53,206 nt of DNA from an uncultured Prevotellaceae bacterium (GCA_902770195.1 CACXSA010000015.1:1-53206); one strand, 5' to 3'; shown: positions 16,718 through 25,826, counted from the first letter of the stretch. Translations and numbers: made by a program. Notes: a model not told the origin generated them from the letters alone.

Positions 16718-18352
16718 ATGAAAAATTTTGTAGTTGCTTTGCTGTTGCTATTTATGATAGTCCTGACTGTCAGCGCACAGAATGGGACACGTGCCAAGGA
16801 TTCTTATCGTGAGAGTTATGATGCTTTTGTATTGAGGGCTCATAAGGAGTACTATGAGTTTCGCAAGAAGTCAATAGCGGAATATACCGCTTTTGTCCGC
16901 CAAGCATGGACGAAGATGGGAGTTGAGGTATGCGAGGAAATTCCAAAAGAGGAAAAGGTAGTGCCTATCGTTTTGCCAGATGCTGAGGAAGAGACGGATT
17001 CCTGGTTTAGTGACTTGGTTTCAAAAGTATTTAAAAAACGTCATTATAAGAAGAAGGAAGGGAAGAAAAGTATTCAATTGCCTCAGAATAAAGTGGTAGA
17101 TCTTCCACCTATGGTAAAGCAACCTGAGCCCGATAAGGAGGTGAAGAGTCTTCCTTTGAAAGCACATAGCTATAAGTCGTTTGATATATTCGGAACGAAG
17201 TGCAGAGTGCGTATCGGTGATCAATGTGTGTTCAAATTGCCCAGTGCGAGTGAGCAGGATGTGGCTGATGCAATAGACAAGGTTTTTGCTGATCCTTATT
17301 TCGATAATTTGTTGTACGACTGTTTGCAGGAACGTAAGAAGCATAACTTTTCTGACTGGGCATATTATCAGATGTTGATGAAACTGACGGATACGTTCTA
17401 TGGTCCTAAATCGAATGAAGCTACAATAGTATTAGCTTTTCTTTATTCACAGTCGGGCTATTTGATGCGACTGGCTCGTGATGAAAACGGACAATTGTAT
17501 ATGATGATTGGAAGTGCTTATTACATGTATGGAAAATCTATGATTAGCAGTGACAATATGTGGTTCTACTTGTTGGATGGACGAAAATGCGATGGTCTGA
17601 TTGTATGCAATAAGGCGAAATTTCGGAATGAGAGTCCGATGACATTGCAAATTTCAATGACTCAGCATTTTGATATGAATCCAACTGTTGAGCGGACAAT
17701 TGTTTCGCCTCAAAATAGTGATTTCAGTTTTACAATCAAGTCGAATAAAAACTATATTGATTTCTACAATACCGTTCCACCGGGTTATATTAATGATGAT
17801 TATATGACCAAATTTGCCATGTATGCCAACACACCGTTGGAAGAAGGATTAGTAGAACAGTTGTATCCTCAAATGAAGCCAAAACTGGATAGTCTTTCTG
17901 TGGTTGATGCTGTACAACAATTGCTATGGTGGGTACAAGGACGTGTAGATGTAGAAATGAAGAACCCTAACAGTAACTGTTTTCAATATGCATACGATGA
18001 TAAGGTCTGGGGATATGATCGTGCATTTTTTGGAGAAGAGAGCTTTTTCTATCCCTATAACGACTGTGAGGACAGGGCAATTTTGATGTCACATTTGGTG
18101 AGAGAACTGTTGGGATTGGATGTCGTGCTGGTATTCTATCCAGGTCATCTTGCAATGGCAGTTAACTTCCCTACGGAAGTGGATGGTGATTATTATGAAT
18201 ATGAAGGGAAAAAGTATGTGGTTTGTGATCCAACAATAGTTCCAGGTCCTGTGGGGGAGACCATGGAAACAATGGTTGGTTTGCCTCATACGTTGATACC
18301 GTTGAAGAGGGGGCCAAGATGGGTACAAAAGACATCTCCGACGGAAATGTAA
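16718..18352 (+). CDS. Secreted transglutaminase-like cysteine protein, paralogue 2
   Basis: The 544-residue protein matches the product of 3629-5242 along its length: signal peptide (1-20), FRKKSIAEYTAFVRQAW helix, basic segment, then the large conserved domain. The predicted catalytic residues are present: Cys450 (NDCEDRA), His477 (YPGHLAMAV), Asp504 (VCDPT). Close to the end a Lys/Arg-rich tail replaces the shorter C terminus of paralogue 1. It ends three bases before paralogue 3. A 65-base tract (17936-18000) is identical to 19196-19260 in that neighbour although the flanks differ, which suggests recent gene conversion. Substrate unknown; as for paralogue 1, envelope proteins are the plausible targets. 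Confidence 0.78.
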   Translation: MKNFVVALLLLFMIVLTVSAQNGTRAKDSYRESYDAFVLRAHKEYYEFRKKSIAEYTAFVRQAWTKMGVEVCEEIPKEEKVVPIVLPDAEEETDSWFSDLVSKVFKKRHYKKKEGKKSIQLPQNKVVDLPPMVKQPEPDKEVKSLPLKAHSYKSFDIFGTKCRVRIGDQCVFKLPSASEQDVADAIDKVFADPYFDNLLYDCLQERKKHNFSDWAYYQMLMKLTDTFYGPKSNEATIVLAFLYSQSGYLMRLARDENGQLYMMIGSAYYMYGKSMISSDNMWFYLLDGRKCDGLIVCNKAKFRNESPMTLQISMTQHFDMNPTVERTIVSPQNSDFSFTIKSNKNYIDFYNTVPPGYINDDYMTKFAMYANTPLEEGLVEQLYPQMKPKLDSLSVVDAVQQLLWWVQGRVDVEMKNPNSNCFQYAYDDKVWGYDRAFFGEESFFYPYNDCEDRAILMSHLVRELLGLDVVLVFYPGHLAMAVNFPTEVDGDYYEYEGKKYVVCDPTIVPGPVGETMETMVGLPHTLIPLKRGPRWVQKTSPTEM

Positions 18353-18355
18353 ATA

Positions 18356-19576
18356 ATGAAGAGAAAGATGAAGAAAGTAATAGTTATTATGATGCTTCTA
18401 TTGCCGAGTATGGCTTTTGGGGCAAATAAAGCGAAAAACGGAGTGGTTAACTTCCAGTTCTACGGCTCAGACTTGCAAGTACGTTTTGATACCTCGAAAC
18501 GTGTCAAGGTAAAAAAGGATAATGATAACAAAGTTGCTGACTGTATGGAATGGCTGCTGTCAGTAACTAACGAGACTCTGAAGGACTGTCTGAAACTGAA
18601 AGAGGAGATGAATCTGTGTGACTGGGCTTATTTAAAATTGCTGGATAAGTTGTCGAAAGCAAGCTTAGGTGACACCAATGAGGCAACCTTGATGATGACG
18701 GTGCTGCTTAATAAGTCGGGATATGAAACAGGATTGGCTTGGCAAAGTACTAAATCTCTTAGAATGTTGTATCTTCCTGATGCAGCAATCTCTCAGACAA
18801 ATATCATACAAAAAAACGGCAAATGGTATTATATGTATGGCAGTTCTGATACAACCACAGTAAAGATGTTACAAGCTGATATGCCTCAGGGTAGAAAACT
18901 GTCGATGAGGATTCATGGAGACCAGAAATTTGCAGTAAATCTTTCAGAGCCAAGAACTGTTACATCTATCAAGAACGAAGACTTCTCCTTTACCTTTCAA
19001 GTGAACAAGAACTTGATTGATTTCTACAACGATCTGCCCGTATTCTTTTTTAACGATGACTTCATGACCCGATGGACATCAATGGCGAATATTCCATTGG
19101 ATGAACATCTGCAGAATACTTTGATAAAGGAAATGAAAGAGAAGCTAAAAGGTATGTCTCAGCAAGATGCAGTACAGCAGTTGTTGTGGTGGGTGCAAGG
19201 ACGTGTAGATGTAGAAATGAAGAACCCTAACAGTAACTGTTTTCAATATGCATACGATGAAGAAGTGTGGGGCTATGACCGTGCTTTTTACTCAGAAGAA
19301 ACATTGTTCTATCCTTATAGTGATACAGAAGACCGCTCTATCTTGTTGTCTCGTCTGATACGTGACATATTGGGTCTGAAAGTGCTATTTGTCTATTATC
19401 CTGGACATACGGCATTGGCCGTGTGTATTACCGATGCTGATGTAAAGGGAGCATACGTGGTAAAAGATGGCATGCACTTCGTGATTTGCGATCCAACCTA
19501 TATTGGCTCAGATGTTGGTGAGGAGATGCCCACCGTTAAAGAGTTAGAGAAGACAGTCAGATTACTGGACAACTAA
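18356..19576 (+). CDS. Transglutaminase-like paralogue 3, catalytic Cys replaced by Thr
   Basis: The 406-residue protein has a signal peptide (about 1-22) and lacks the N-terminal helical and Lys-rich regions of the other two paralogues. It aligns with their large conserved domain from the NFQFYGSDLQVRF strand onward. The residue corresponding to the catalytic Cys (NDCED in the others) is Thr324 in SDTEDRS, while His351 (YPGHTALAV) and Asp379 (ICDPTY) are kept. It should therefore be catalytically dead or depend on another nucleophile and could serve as a binding or regulatory partner of paralogue 2, whose stop codon lies 3 bases upstream. The intact frame argues against a pseudogene. Confidence 0.78.
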   Translation: MKRKMKKVIVIMMLLLPSMAFGANKAKNGVVNFQFYGSDLQVRFDTSKRVKVKKDNDNKVADCMEWLLSVTNETLKDCLKLKEEMNLCDWAYLKLLDKLSKASLGDTNEATLMMTVLLNKSGYETGLAWQSTKSLRMLYLPDAAISQTNIIQKNGKWYYMYGSSDTTTVKMLQADMPQGRKLSMRIHGDQKFAVNLSEPRTVTSIKNEDFSFTFQVNKNLIDFYNDLPVFFFNDDFMTRWTSMANIPLDEHLQNTLIKEMKEKLKGMSQQDAVQQLLWWVQGRVDVEMKNPNSNCFQYAYDEEVWGYDRAFYSEETLFYPYSDTEDRSILLSRLIRDILGLKVLFVYYPGHTALAVCITDADVKGAYVVKDGMHFVICDPTYIGSDVGEEMPTVKELEKTVRLLDN

Positions 19577-19746
19577 AGTGGCTAGGCTATGAAGATAAAC
19601 TTCCGAGCGTTTCGTATAGGAAAAATGGGTTAAGTTTATATAAATTGATAATGTAAATAATTGAATAGAATATGGAAACCGTTTCGGCTTAAATTGTAAG
19701 AATGATTTTTACTGTTCAGTTGAGGCGAGACATTTAATACCAACAA

Positions 19747-19775
19747 AAAGGGAGCAGACATCGGTCTCTCCCTTT
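19747..19775. terminator. Bidirectional terminator between the accessory block and mtnN
   Basis: The stem 19747-19754 pairs with 19768-19775, and 19756-19759 with 19764-19767 (one bulge, loop of four). The A-run at 19745-19749 gives a T-run when read on the minus strand, suiting termination of the convergent mtnN. It is similar in sequence to the hairpin at 5256-5284. Confidence 0.75.
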
Positions 19776-19794
19776 GTTATGTACTTTATGCAAA

Positions 19795-20457
19795 TCAGAC
19801 CAGCAACGATTCCACAAAAAATTTCGTGGTAAGGAAAGAGTTTTGGGCAATGGTGTCCCAGAAGTTGTGATATTGGGAGGCATCGGTGTCTTGCAGGGGA
19901 ATGTCGCTGATGACGCGGAAGGAGACGAAAGGTACCTTGTTGATATAGCAGGTCTGGGCGATGGCACATGACTCCATATCGACGGCTTTGGCCTCGGGGA
20001 ATAAGTCAATGATGCTACGCATTTTCTCCTTCGAGTCAACAAACCAGTCGCCGGTAACAACAAGCCCGAAATGAGTATGAAATGTGGAGTCAGGGAGAAG
20101 CGAAGAGAACTGTCTGGCTTTTTCCAATAGGAAAGGGTCTGCCTGAAAACGGGCAGGCAATCCTTGAACCTGTCCGTATTGCGTCGTGTCATCGATAGCC
20201 CTACCGCAATACACATCGTGATAGCAAAGCTCGGTGCTGATGATGACATCCTGTATCTTGATGTCGTCGCCATTACCTCCTGCACACCCACTGCTGATGA
20301 TGACATCGGGGTGGAATTCATTAATCATTTGCTGGGCCCCCAAGGCTGCATTCACTTTGCCAATACCACACTTGCGGACGAGAACGTCGCCATTGTTGAA
20401 AAGTTGCTGCAACTGTTGCAGTTCCTTGTCCATTGCCACTATAATACCTATTTTCAT
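19795..20457 (-). CDS. mtnN: 5'-methylthioadenosine/S-adenosylhomocysteine nucleosidase
   Basis: The 220-residue protein cleaves the glycosidic bond of methylthioadenosine and S-adenosylhomocysteine, releasing adenine and recycling methylation by-products in the cytoplasm. It starts with MKIGIIVAMDKEL, the usual Pfs/MtnN opening with the catalytic Glu after AMDKE, has the GSGG-equivalent SSGCAGG strand (about 58-64), DWFVDS (about 140) and the AVDMESCAIAQTCY motif near 165. Its length is typical (about 230). The start at 20457 is preferred because the upstream alternative at 20484 would fall inside the -7 element at 20482-20489. It is a single gene divergent from the yfhO-like gene and convergent with the accessory block. 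Confidence 0.92.
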   Translation of the reverse strand: MKIGIIVAMDKELQQLQQLFNNGDVLVRKCGIGKVNAALGAQQMINEFHPDVIISSGCAGGNGDDIKIQDVIISTELCYHDVYCGRAIDDTTQYGQVQGLPARFQADPFLLEKARQFSSLLPDSTFHTHFGLVVTGDWFVDSKEKMRSIIDLFPEAKAVDMESCAIAQTCYINKVPFVSFRVISDIPLQDTDASQYHNFWDTIAQNSFLTTKFFVESLLV

Positions 20458-20481
20458 GCTTTTTTGTCTTTTTTGTGGGGG

Positions 20482-20489
20482 CAAAGATA
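20482..20489 (-). promoter_or_regulatory. -7 element of mtnN
   Basis: TATCTTTG read on the minus strand (20489 to 20482), followed by C. Transcription should start about 20477, giving a leader of about 20 bases. Confidence 0.6.
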
Positions 20490-20496
20490 CAAAAAA

Positions 20497-20524
20497 ATGA
20501 GAAATGAGAAATGAGAAATGAGAA
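20497..20524. repeat. Heptamer tandem repeat, 4 units
   Basis: Four exact copies of ATGAGAA in the divergent region between mtnN and the yfhO-like gene. The array occupies the place where -33 elements of both genes should lie. Confidence 0.9.
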
Positions 20525-20532
20525 ATTATTCG

Positions 20533-20540
20533 TAATTTTG
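20533..20540 (+). promoter_or_regulatory. -7 element of the yfhO-like gene
   Basis: TAATTTTG followed by C, 20 bases before the start codon at 20561. Its -33 region would be inside the heptamer array. Confidence 0.5.
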
Positions 20541-20560
20541 CCGCAAAATTCGATGAGAAA

Positions 20561-23056
20561 ATGATGAAAAGTTTGAAGCAGTGGCTACCCGATGTGTTGG
20601 TAGTGGTATTGTTTGTGGGAATATCGTTTGCCTATTTCTTCCCTGCTGATATCGAGGGACGTATTCTTTACCGTCACGATTCGTCTGCGAGCAGAGGTGC
20701 CGGTCAGGAGTTACATGAGTATCATGAACGGACGGGTGAAATACCCCGTTGGACAAATGCTCTCTTCGGAGGTATGCCTACCTACCAGATGGCGCCATCC
20801 TATAATAGCGGCGCCATCCTCCAGAGTGTTATTAACGCCTATCATCTGTGGCTGCCTGAGAATGTATGGTATGTCTTTGTCTATCTTTTAGGCTTTTATA
20901 TCCTGTTGCGTGCGTTTGATTTCCGTTGGTATCTGGCCATGCTGGGTTCGGTGATATGGGCTTTCAGCAGCTATTTTTTTATTATCATTGCAGCAGGACA
21001 CTTATGGAAGGTGATGGCACTGGCCTATCTGCCTCCCATGATAGCCGGTATCGTGTTGGCATATAGGGGGAAATACCTGTGGGGACTTGTAGTGACTGCA
21101 GTCTTTGGAGCCTTCGAAATCAGGGCTAATCATGTACAGATGACCTATTATTATCTGTTCATTGTTGCTGGTATGGTGATAGCCTACTGGATTGAGGGTT
21201 TGAAGAAAAAGGACTATCAACATTTGTTGAAAGCTACTGGCGCCTGCGTGATAGCTGCTGTGATAGCAGTATGCCTGAATCTCTCAAACCTATATCATAC
21301 GTGGCAGTATAGCAAAGAGTCGATGCGTGGTGCCAGTGAACTGGTGAAGAAGAATACGGAAAATCAGACCAGCAGTGGTTTGGATCGCGACTACATCACG
21401 CAGTGGAGCTATGGTATTGATGAGACGTGGACTCTGCTGGTGCCTAATGCCAAGGGTGGGGCAAGCGCTCCTCTATCAGAGAGCAAGACGGCTATGAAAC
21501 ATGCAGACAGCTATTATACCGGTATCTATCAGCAGATGGGGCAGTATTGGGGTAATCAGCCTATGACGGCTGGTCCTGTTTATGTGGGTGCCTTCGTGAT
21601 GATGCTGTTTGTGCTGGGATTGTTTATCGTGAAAGGTCCCATGAAGTGGACCTTGTTGGTGGTGACTATCTTGTCTGTGCTCCTTTCTTGGGGACGTAAC
21701 TTTATGCCGTTCACCGATTTCTTCCTCGACTATGTACCCATGTATGCCAAGTTCCGTACGGTGGCATCCATTCTTGTTATAGCTGAGTTTACCATACCCT
21801 TGCTGGCCATGCTGGCACTGAAGAAAATCGTGGATGAGCCAGAGTTGCTGAAGCAAAAGACGAAATGGCTCTGTGTGTCGTTTGCCCTGACGGGTGGCAT
21901 TGCCCTTCTCTTTGCCCTGATGCCGAAGTTCTTCTTCCCTGACTTCATTAGCTATAATGAGATGCAGGCACTGAGTCAGATTCCTGCTGAGCAGCTGACT
22001 CCTTTGTTGCAGAATCTGACGGAGATGCGTGTGGCCGTTTTTGTGGAAGACTGCTGGCGCTCATTCTATATCATTCTGGTAGGTACAGGTGTGCTCTTGT
22101 CAATGCTTTATGGTAAGTTGAAGAAAGAATATGCTGTTGGTATTATTCTGATTATCTGTTTGGTAGATATGTGGACGGTTAACAAGCGCTATCTGAATGA
22201 CGGCATGTTCGTGCCTCAGATGGTGCGCGAGGAACCAATCGCCAAGACGCAGGCCATTGACCATATCCTACAAGACAAGTCGCTCGACTTTCGAGTGCTA
22301 AACCTCGCCACATCTACTTTCAATGAGAACGAGACATCGTATTACCTGAAGAGTATTGGTGGTTACCATGCTGCTAAGCTGCGTCGCTACCAAGAGTTGG
22401 TGGATGCTTATATCCAGCGTGAGATGGGTGGTGCTATGAGTGCTATTGCGAAGGCAGCAGGTGACATGACTCAGGTAAATGGCGATAGTGTCTATCCTGT
22501 GTTGAACATGCTGAATACGAAGTATTTCATCCTACCACTTAATGGCGGTCAGTCGGTTCCTCTCGAGAATCCATACACTTATGGTAATGCGTGGCTGGTG
22601 GATAAGATAAAATATGTGTCTAATGCCAATGAGGAGTTAGATGCCATCGGTACGCTGAACCTTCGTCGTGAAGCTGTCGCCGACCAGCAGTTTAAGGATG
22701 TCTTGGGCGAAGCTGTGGTGCAAGACTCCGTGGGAGTGGTACGCATCAAGGCATACGAGCCCAACATGTTGACCTACGAGGTAGAGAGCGACAAGGGTGG
22801 AATCGTGGTGTTCTCAGAAATTTATTATCCGGGATGGACGGCAACCGTTGATGGCGTCGAACAGAAGTTAGGCAGGGTGAATTATGTGCTTCGTGCCCTT
22901 TCTGTGAAACCTGGAAAACATGAAGTGGTCCTTAGCTTCTTCCCGAAGAGTATTGACCGTACGGAGACTGTTGCCTATGTGTCTTATGCCATTCTGTTGG
23001 TTATCATCCTGATATTGATATGGATAGAGTATCGACGAAGGAAGAATGAAGAGTGA
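20561..23056 (+). CDS. YfhO-family membrane protein
   Basis: The 831-residue protein is an integral membrane protein with about a dozen hydrophobic segments, beginning at 13-33. The loop after the first segment, HDSSASRGAGQE...YHERTGE...PRWTNALFGGMPTYQ, has the acidic and aromatic residues of the YfhO / GT-C type glycosyltransferase fold. A soluble beta-rich part (about 560-790) precedes two C-terminal hydrophobic stretches; it contains FSEIYYPGWTATVDGVE, which is characteristic of YfhO C-terminal domains. YfhO-like proteins are thought to transfer sugars from lipid carriers to extracytoplasmic polymers; the substrate here is not known. ATG at 20561 is followed by a second ATG at 20564, either of which could serve. 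Confidence 0.82.
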   Translation: MMKSLKQWLPDVLVVVLFVGISFAYFFPADIEGRILYRHDSSASRGAGQELHEYHERTGEIPRWTNALFGGMPTYQMAPSYNSGAILQSVINAYHLWLPENVWYVFVYLLGFYILLRAFDFRWYLAMLGSVIWAFSSYFFIIIAAGHLWKVMALAYLPPMIAGIVLAYRGKYLWGLVVTAVFGAFEIRANHVQMTYYYLFIVAGMVIAYWIEGLKKKDYQHLLKATGACVIAAVIAVCLNLSNLYHTWQYSKESMRGASELVKKNTENQTSSGLDRDYITQWSYGIDETWTLLVPNAKGGASAPLSESKTAMKHADSYYTGIYQQMGQYWGNQPMTAGPVYVGAFVMMLFVLGLFIVKGPMKWTLLVVTILSVLLSWGRNFMPFTDFFLDYVPMYAKFRTVASILVIAEFTIPLLAMLALKKIVDEPELLKQKTKWLCVSFALTGGIALLFALMPKFFFPDFISYNEMQALSQIPAEQLTPLLQNLTEMRVAVFVEDCWRSFYIILVGTGVLLSMLYGKLKKEYAVGIILIICLVDMWTVNKRYLNDGMFVPQMVREEPIAKTQAIDHILQDKSLDFRVLNLATSTFNENETSYYLKSIGGYHAAKLRRYQELVDAYIQREMGGAMSAIAKAAGDMTQVNGDSVYPVLNMLNTKYFILPLNGGQSVPLENPYTYGNAWLVDKIKYVSNANEELDAIGTLNLRREAVADQQFKDVLGEAVVQDSVGVVRIKAYEPNMLTYEVESDKGGIVVFSEIYYPGWTATVDGVEQKLGRVNYVLRALSVKPGKHEVVLSFFPKSIDRTETVAYVSYAILLVIILILIWIEYRRRKNEE

Positions 23057-23076
23057 ATACTGAAGAGGGAAAAGGG

Positions 23077-25797
23077 ATGAAAAAACTATTGTCGTTGCCA
23101 CCTAATTTGGTGGACTGTTTTCACGATGTGACGGGACTTTCCCGTGATGAGTATTTTTGTACCAACGACCCTGTGGGTCATAAATTAGGGTCGGGCGGTG
23201 GAACCACCTGGTTGCTCCAACAGGCTCGTGAGTGGTTGAATGGGGAACGCTGCATCGTACTTCATGCAGGTGGGCAAAGTCGTCGCCTGCCTTCCTATGC
23301 GCCTAGTGGAAAGATCCTCACCCCGATTCCCGTGTTTCGCTGGGAGCGTGGTCAACGACTGTCTCAATCACTTTTAGACTTGCAGCTGCCTCTTTATGAA
23401 CGGATGATGTCACAGGCACCCGAACGGTTGACCACAATGATTGTCAGTGGTGATGTCTATATCCGCGCCGCTGATCGTATCGGACAGATTCCTGATGCAG
23501 ATGTGGTTTGTTATGGCTTGTGGCTGGATGCCTCCATCGCAAAGGATCACGGTGTGTTTGTCAGTGACCGCCGTACACCCAAAGTGCTGAAAATGATGCT
23601 TCAGAAACCTAGTACTGAGCAGTTGTCAGAACTCCTCAAAGATCATTTCTACCTGACGGATATCGGCATCTGGCTACTTTCTGATCGGGCTGTCAAATTG
23701 CTGATGAAGCGTAGTCAGACTAACGAGACAGGTTTTCCTTGCGGAACTGTAACTAGTCATACTAGTGAAAATAATGTGTGCTCCTTCCCTCTCAAAGAAT
23801 ACGACCTCTATAGCGAGTTCGGATGCACTTTGGGCACTCACCCGACTATTGACGATCCCGAGCTTCATGAGCTCTCCGTAGCTATTGTACCTCTGCAGGG
23901 TGGTGAGTTCTACCATTTTGGTACTTCCACTGAGATGATTTCCTCGACGATGGCTATTCAGAACATCGTCAACGACCAGCGTGATATCATGCACCACGAC
24001 CGTAAACCACATCCCAGCATTTTCACGCAGAATGCTATTACCAAGGTGCCGTTTGCAGAACAGAATCAGAACATCTGGATTGAAAACAGCTGTATCGGTT
24101 CTCGATGGACACTCACCCGCGACCATATCATTACTGGTGTGCCAGACAACGATTGGGAGATAACGTTGGAACCAGGTCAGTGTATTGACATTATACCAAT
24201 TGGTGATACGCAATATTGTGTTCGCTGTTATCATATAAACGACAAGTTTGCAGGGACCGCACAACAGGAGAAACGCTTCCCTGTGCTAGATTCTCTTGAG
24301 AAACTGGTTGAGTCAGTTAACCTGGTGGGGCTAGAAGGGCTAGACCAATACGCTACCACGTTCCTTTCCGCAGAAGAAATATCTAATGTGGCCAACCTAC
24401 GCAGGCTTTTTGCACAGCGCAGGGAGTTCCGTAGCCGTAACTGGCCTGCTTTGGCCAACAACTGGCAGCATAGCGTGTTCTATCAGCTTGACTTGGACGA
24501 TGCCGCCCGTGAGTTCAGCGAGATGCATTTGCCTCAGCCGGCTGCACTGCCCGTTGAGGCTCCTTTGATGACACGCATCCATGATTGTATGTTCCGAGGT
24601 GACAGCGAGGACGCCTTCTCGTTGTTGCGCGAAGGACTTACTGCTGGCGTGCTGGCATCTAAGCAGACACCTCATCTCTCTGTTTATCCCGACCAGATTG
24701 TTTGGGGCCGTTCTCCTGTTCGAATTGACTTGGCAGGAGGTTGGACGGATACTCCTCCCTATTGTCTGATGGAAGGCGGTTCTGTGGTGAACATAGCGAT
24801 TGAACTAAATGGTCAACCGCCTCTGCAGACCTATATCAAGCCTTGTAAAGAACCTCACATCATCTTGCGAAGCATTGATCTGGGTGCGATGGAGGTGGTG
24901 GAAACCTATGAACAGTTGGCAGCCTATAATAAGGTAGGCTCGCCTTTCTCCATTCCCAAGGCCGCTCTTGTCTTGGCTGGTTTCCAACCCGGGTTCTCAC
25001 AAGAGACCTACCCGTCGCTGCGTGCTCAGTTGGAAACCTTTGGATGTGGTATCGAGTTGACGCTGCTTTCTGCCATACCTGCAGGAAGTGGTCTGGGAAC
25101 CAGCAGCATTCTGGCTGCTACCGTCTTGGGTGCCGTCAATGATTTCTGTTCGTTGGCGTGGGATAAGAACGAGATAGGTCGCCGCACCCTTGTTCTGGAG
25201 CAGTTGCTTACCACGGGAGGCGGTTGGCAAGACCAGTTCGGTGGTGTGTTAGGCGGAGTGAAATTGCTTGATACCCAGCGTGGTTTCGACCAGAATCCCC
25301 GCGTTCGTTGGTTGCCCGATGCTGTCTTCACTCAGCCTGAATATGCCCAGTGCCATTTACTTTATTATACGGGTGTTACGCGCACAGCCAAGAAGATTCT
25401 GGCAGAAATCGTGCGTCGTATGTTTGTCAACCATCATCAGCAGTTGCTTCAGTTGCGTGAGATGAAAGCACATTCTATCGATATGTATGAGGCTATCCAA
25501 CGTCAGGACTTCACGGCTGTTGGACAACTGATTGGAAAGACGTGGGAACAGAACCAGCGCATTGACAGTGGAACCAATCCTGACAGTGTACACCGCATAA
25601 CAGCCCTTATCGACGACCTTTGTCTGGGTTATAAGTTGCCAGGAGCCGGCGGTGGTGGCTATCTGTATATGGTTGCCAAGGATCCGGAGGCTGCAGCCCG
25701 TATCCGACAGATACTGTCCCTCCAACAGCCTAATGCCAATGCCCGCTTTGTGGAAATGACGCTGTCAAAGACAGGTTTGCAGGTGAGCAGGAGCTGA
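23077..25797 (+). CDS. fkp: Bifunctional L-fucokinase / GDP-L-fucose pyrophosphorylase
   Basis: This enzyme phosphorylates L-fucose at C1 and joins it to GTP to make GDP-L-fucose, letting Bacteroidota decorate surface polysaccharides and glycoproteins with scavenged host fucose. The chain opens MKKLLSLPPNLVDCFHDVTG and has the nucleotidyl-transfer region near its front (GSGGGTTWLL, then HAGGQSRRLPSYAPSGKILTP), a beta-helix-like middle (IWIENSCIGSRWTL) and a GHMP kinase domain (about 545-906) with WGRSPVRIDLAGGWTDTPPY, AIPAGSGLGTSSILAA and KLPGAGGGGY. At 906 residues it is somewhat shorter than the 949 of the B. fragilis enzyme, owing mainly to a shortened middle region. Start 23077 is chosen over the GTG at 23053, which overlaps the upstream stop and gives an N-terminal extension not seen in the family. 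A GGGA-type ribosome binding site precedes it. Confidence 0.96.
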   Translation: MKKLLSLPPNLVDCFHDVTGLSRDEYFCTNDPVGHKLGSGGGTTWLLQQAREWLNGERCIVLHAGGQSRRLPSYAPSGKILTPIPVFRWERGQRLSQSLLDLQLPLYERMMSQAPERLTTMIVSGDVYIRAADRIGQIPDADVVCYGLWLDASIAKDHGVFVSDRRTPKVLKMMLQKPSTEQLSELLKDHFYLTDIGIWLLSDRAVKLLMKRSQTNETGFPCGTVTSHTSENNVCSFPLKEYDLYSEFGCTLGTHPTIDDPELHELSVAIVPLQGGEFYHFGTSTEMISSTMAIQNIVNDQRDIMHHDRKPHPSIFTQNAITKVPFAEQNQNIWIENSCIGSRWTLTRDHIITGVPDNDWEITLEPGQCIDIIPIGDTQYCVRCYHINDKFAGTAQQEKRFPVLDSLEKLVESVNLVGLEGLDQYATTFLSAEEISNVANLRRLFAQRREFRSRNWPALANNWQHSVFYQLDLDDAAREFSEMHLPQPAALPVEAPLMTRIHDCMFRGDSEDAFSLLREGLTAGVLASKQTPHLSVYPDQIVWGRSPVRIDLAGGWTDTPPYCLMEGGSVVNIAIELNGQPPLQTYIKPCKEPHIILRSIDLGAMEVVETYEQLAAYNKVGSPFSIPKAALVLAGFQPGFSQETYPSLRAQLETFGCGIELTLLSAIPAGSGLGTSSILAATVLGAVNDFCSLAWDKNEIGRRTLVLEQLLTTGGGWQDQFGGVLGGVKLLDTQRGFDQNPRVRWLPDAVFTQPEYAQCHLLYYTGVTRTAKKILAEIVRRMFVNHHQQLLQLREMKAHSIDMYEAIQRQDFTAVGQLIGKTWEQNQRIDSGTNPDSVHRITALIDDLCLGYKLPGAGGGGYLYMVAKDPEAAARIRQILSLQQPNANARFVEMTLSKTGLQVSRS

Positions 25798-25798
25798 A

Positions 25799-25826
25799 GA
25801 TGTATGATGTAAGATGTATGATGTAA
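25799..25826. repeat. Heptamer tandem repeat, 4 units, before GSCFA
   Basis: Alternating GATGTAT and GATGTAA, two of each, placed between the fkp stop and the GSCFA start. Confidence 0.88.
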
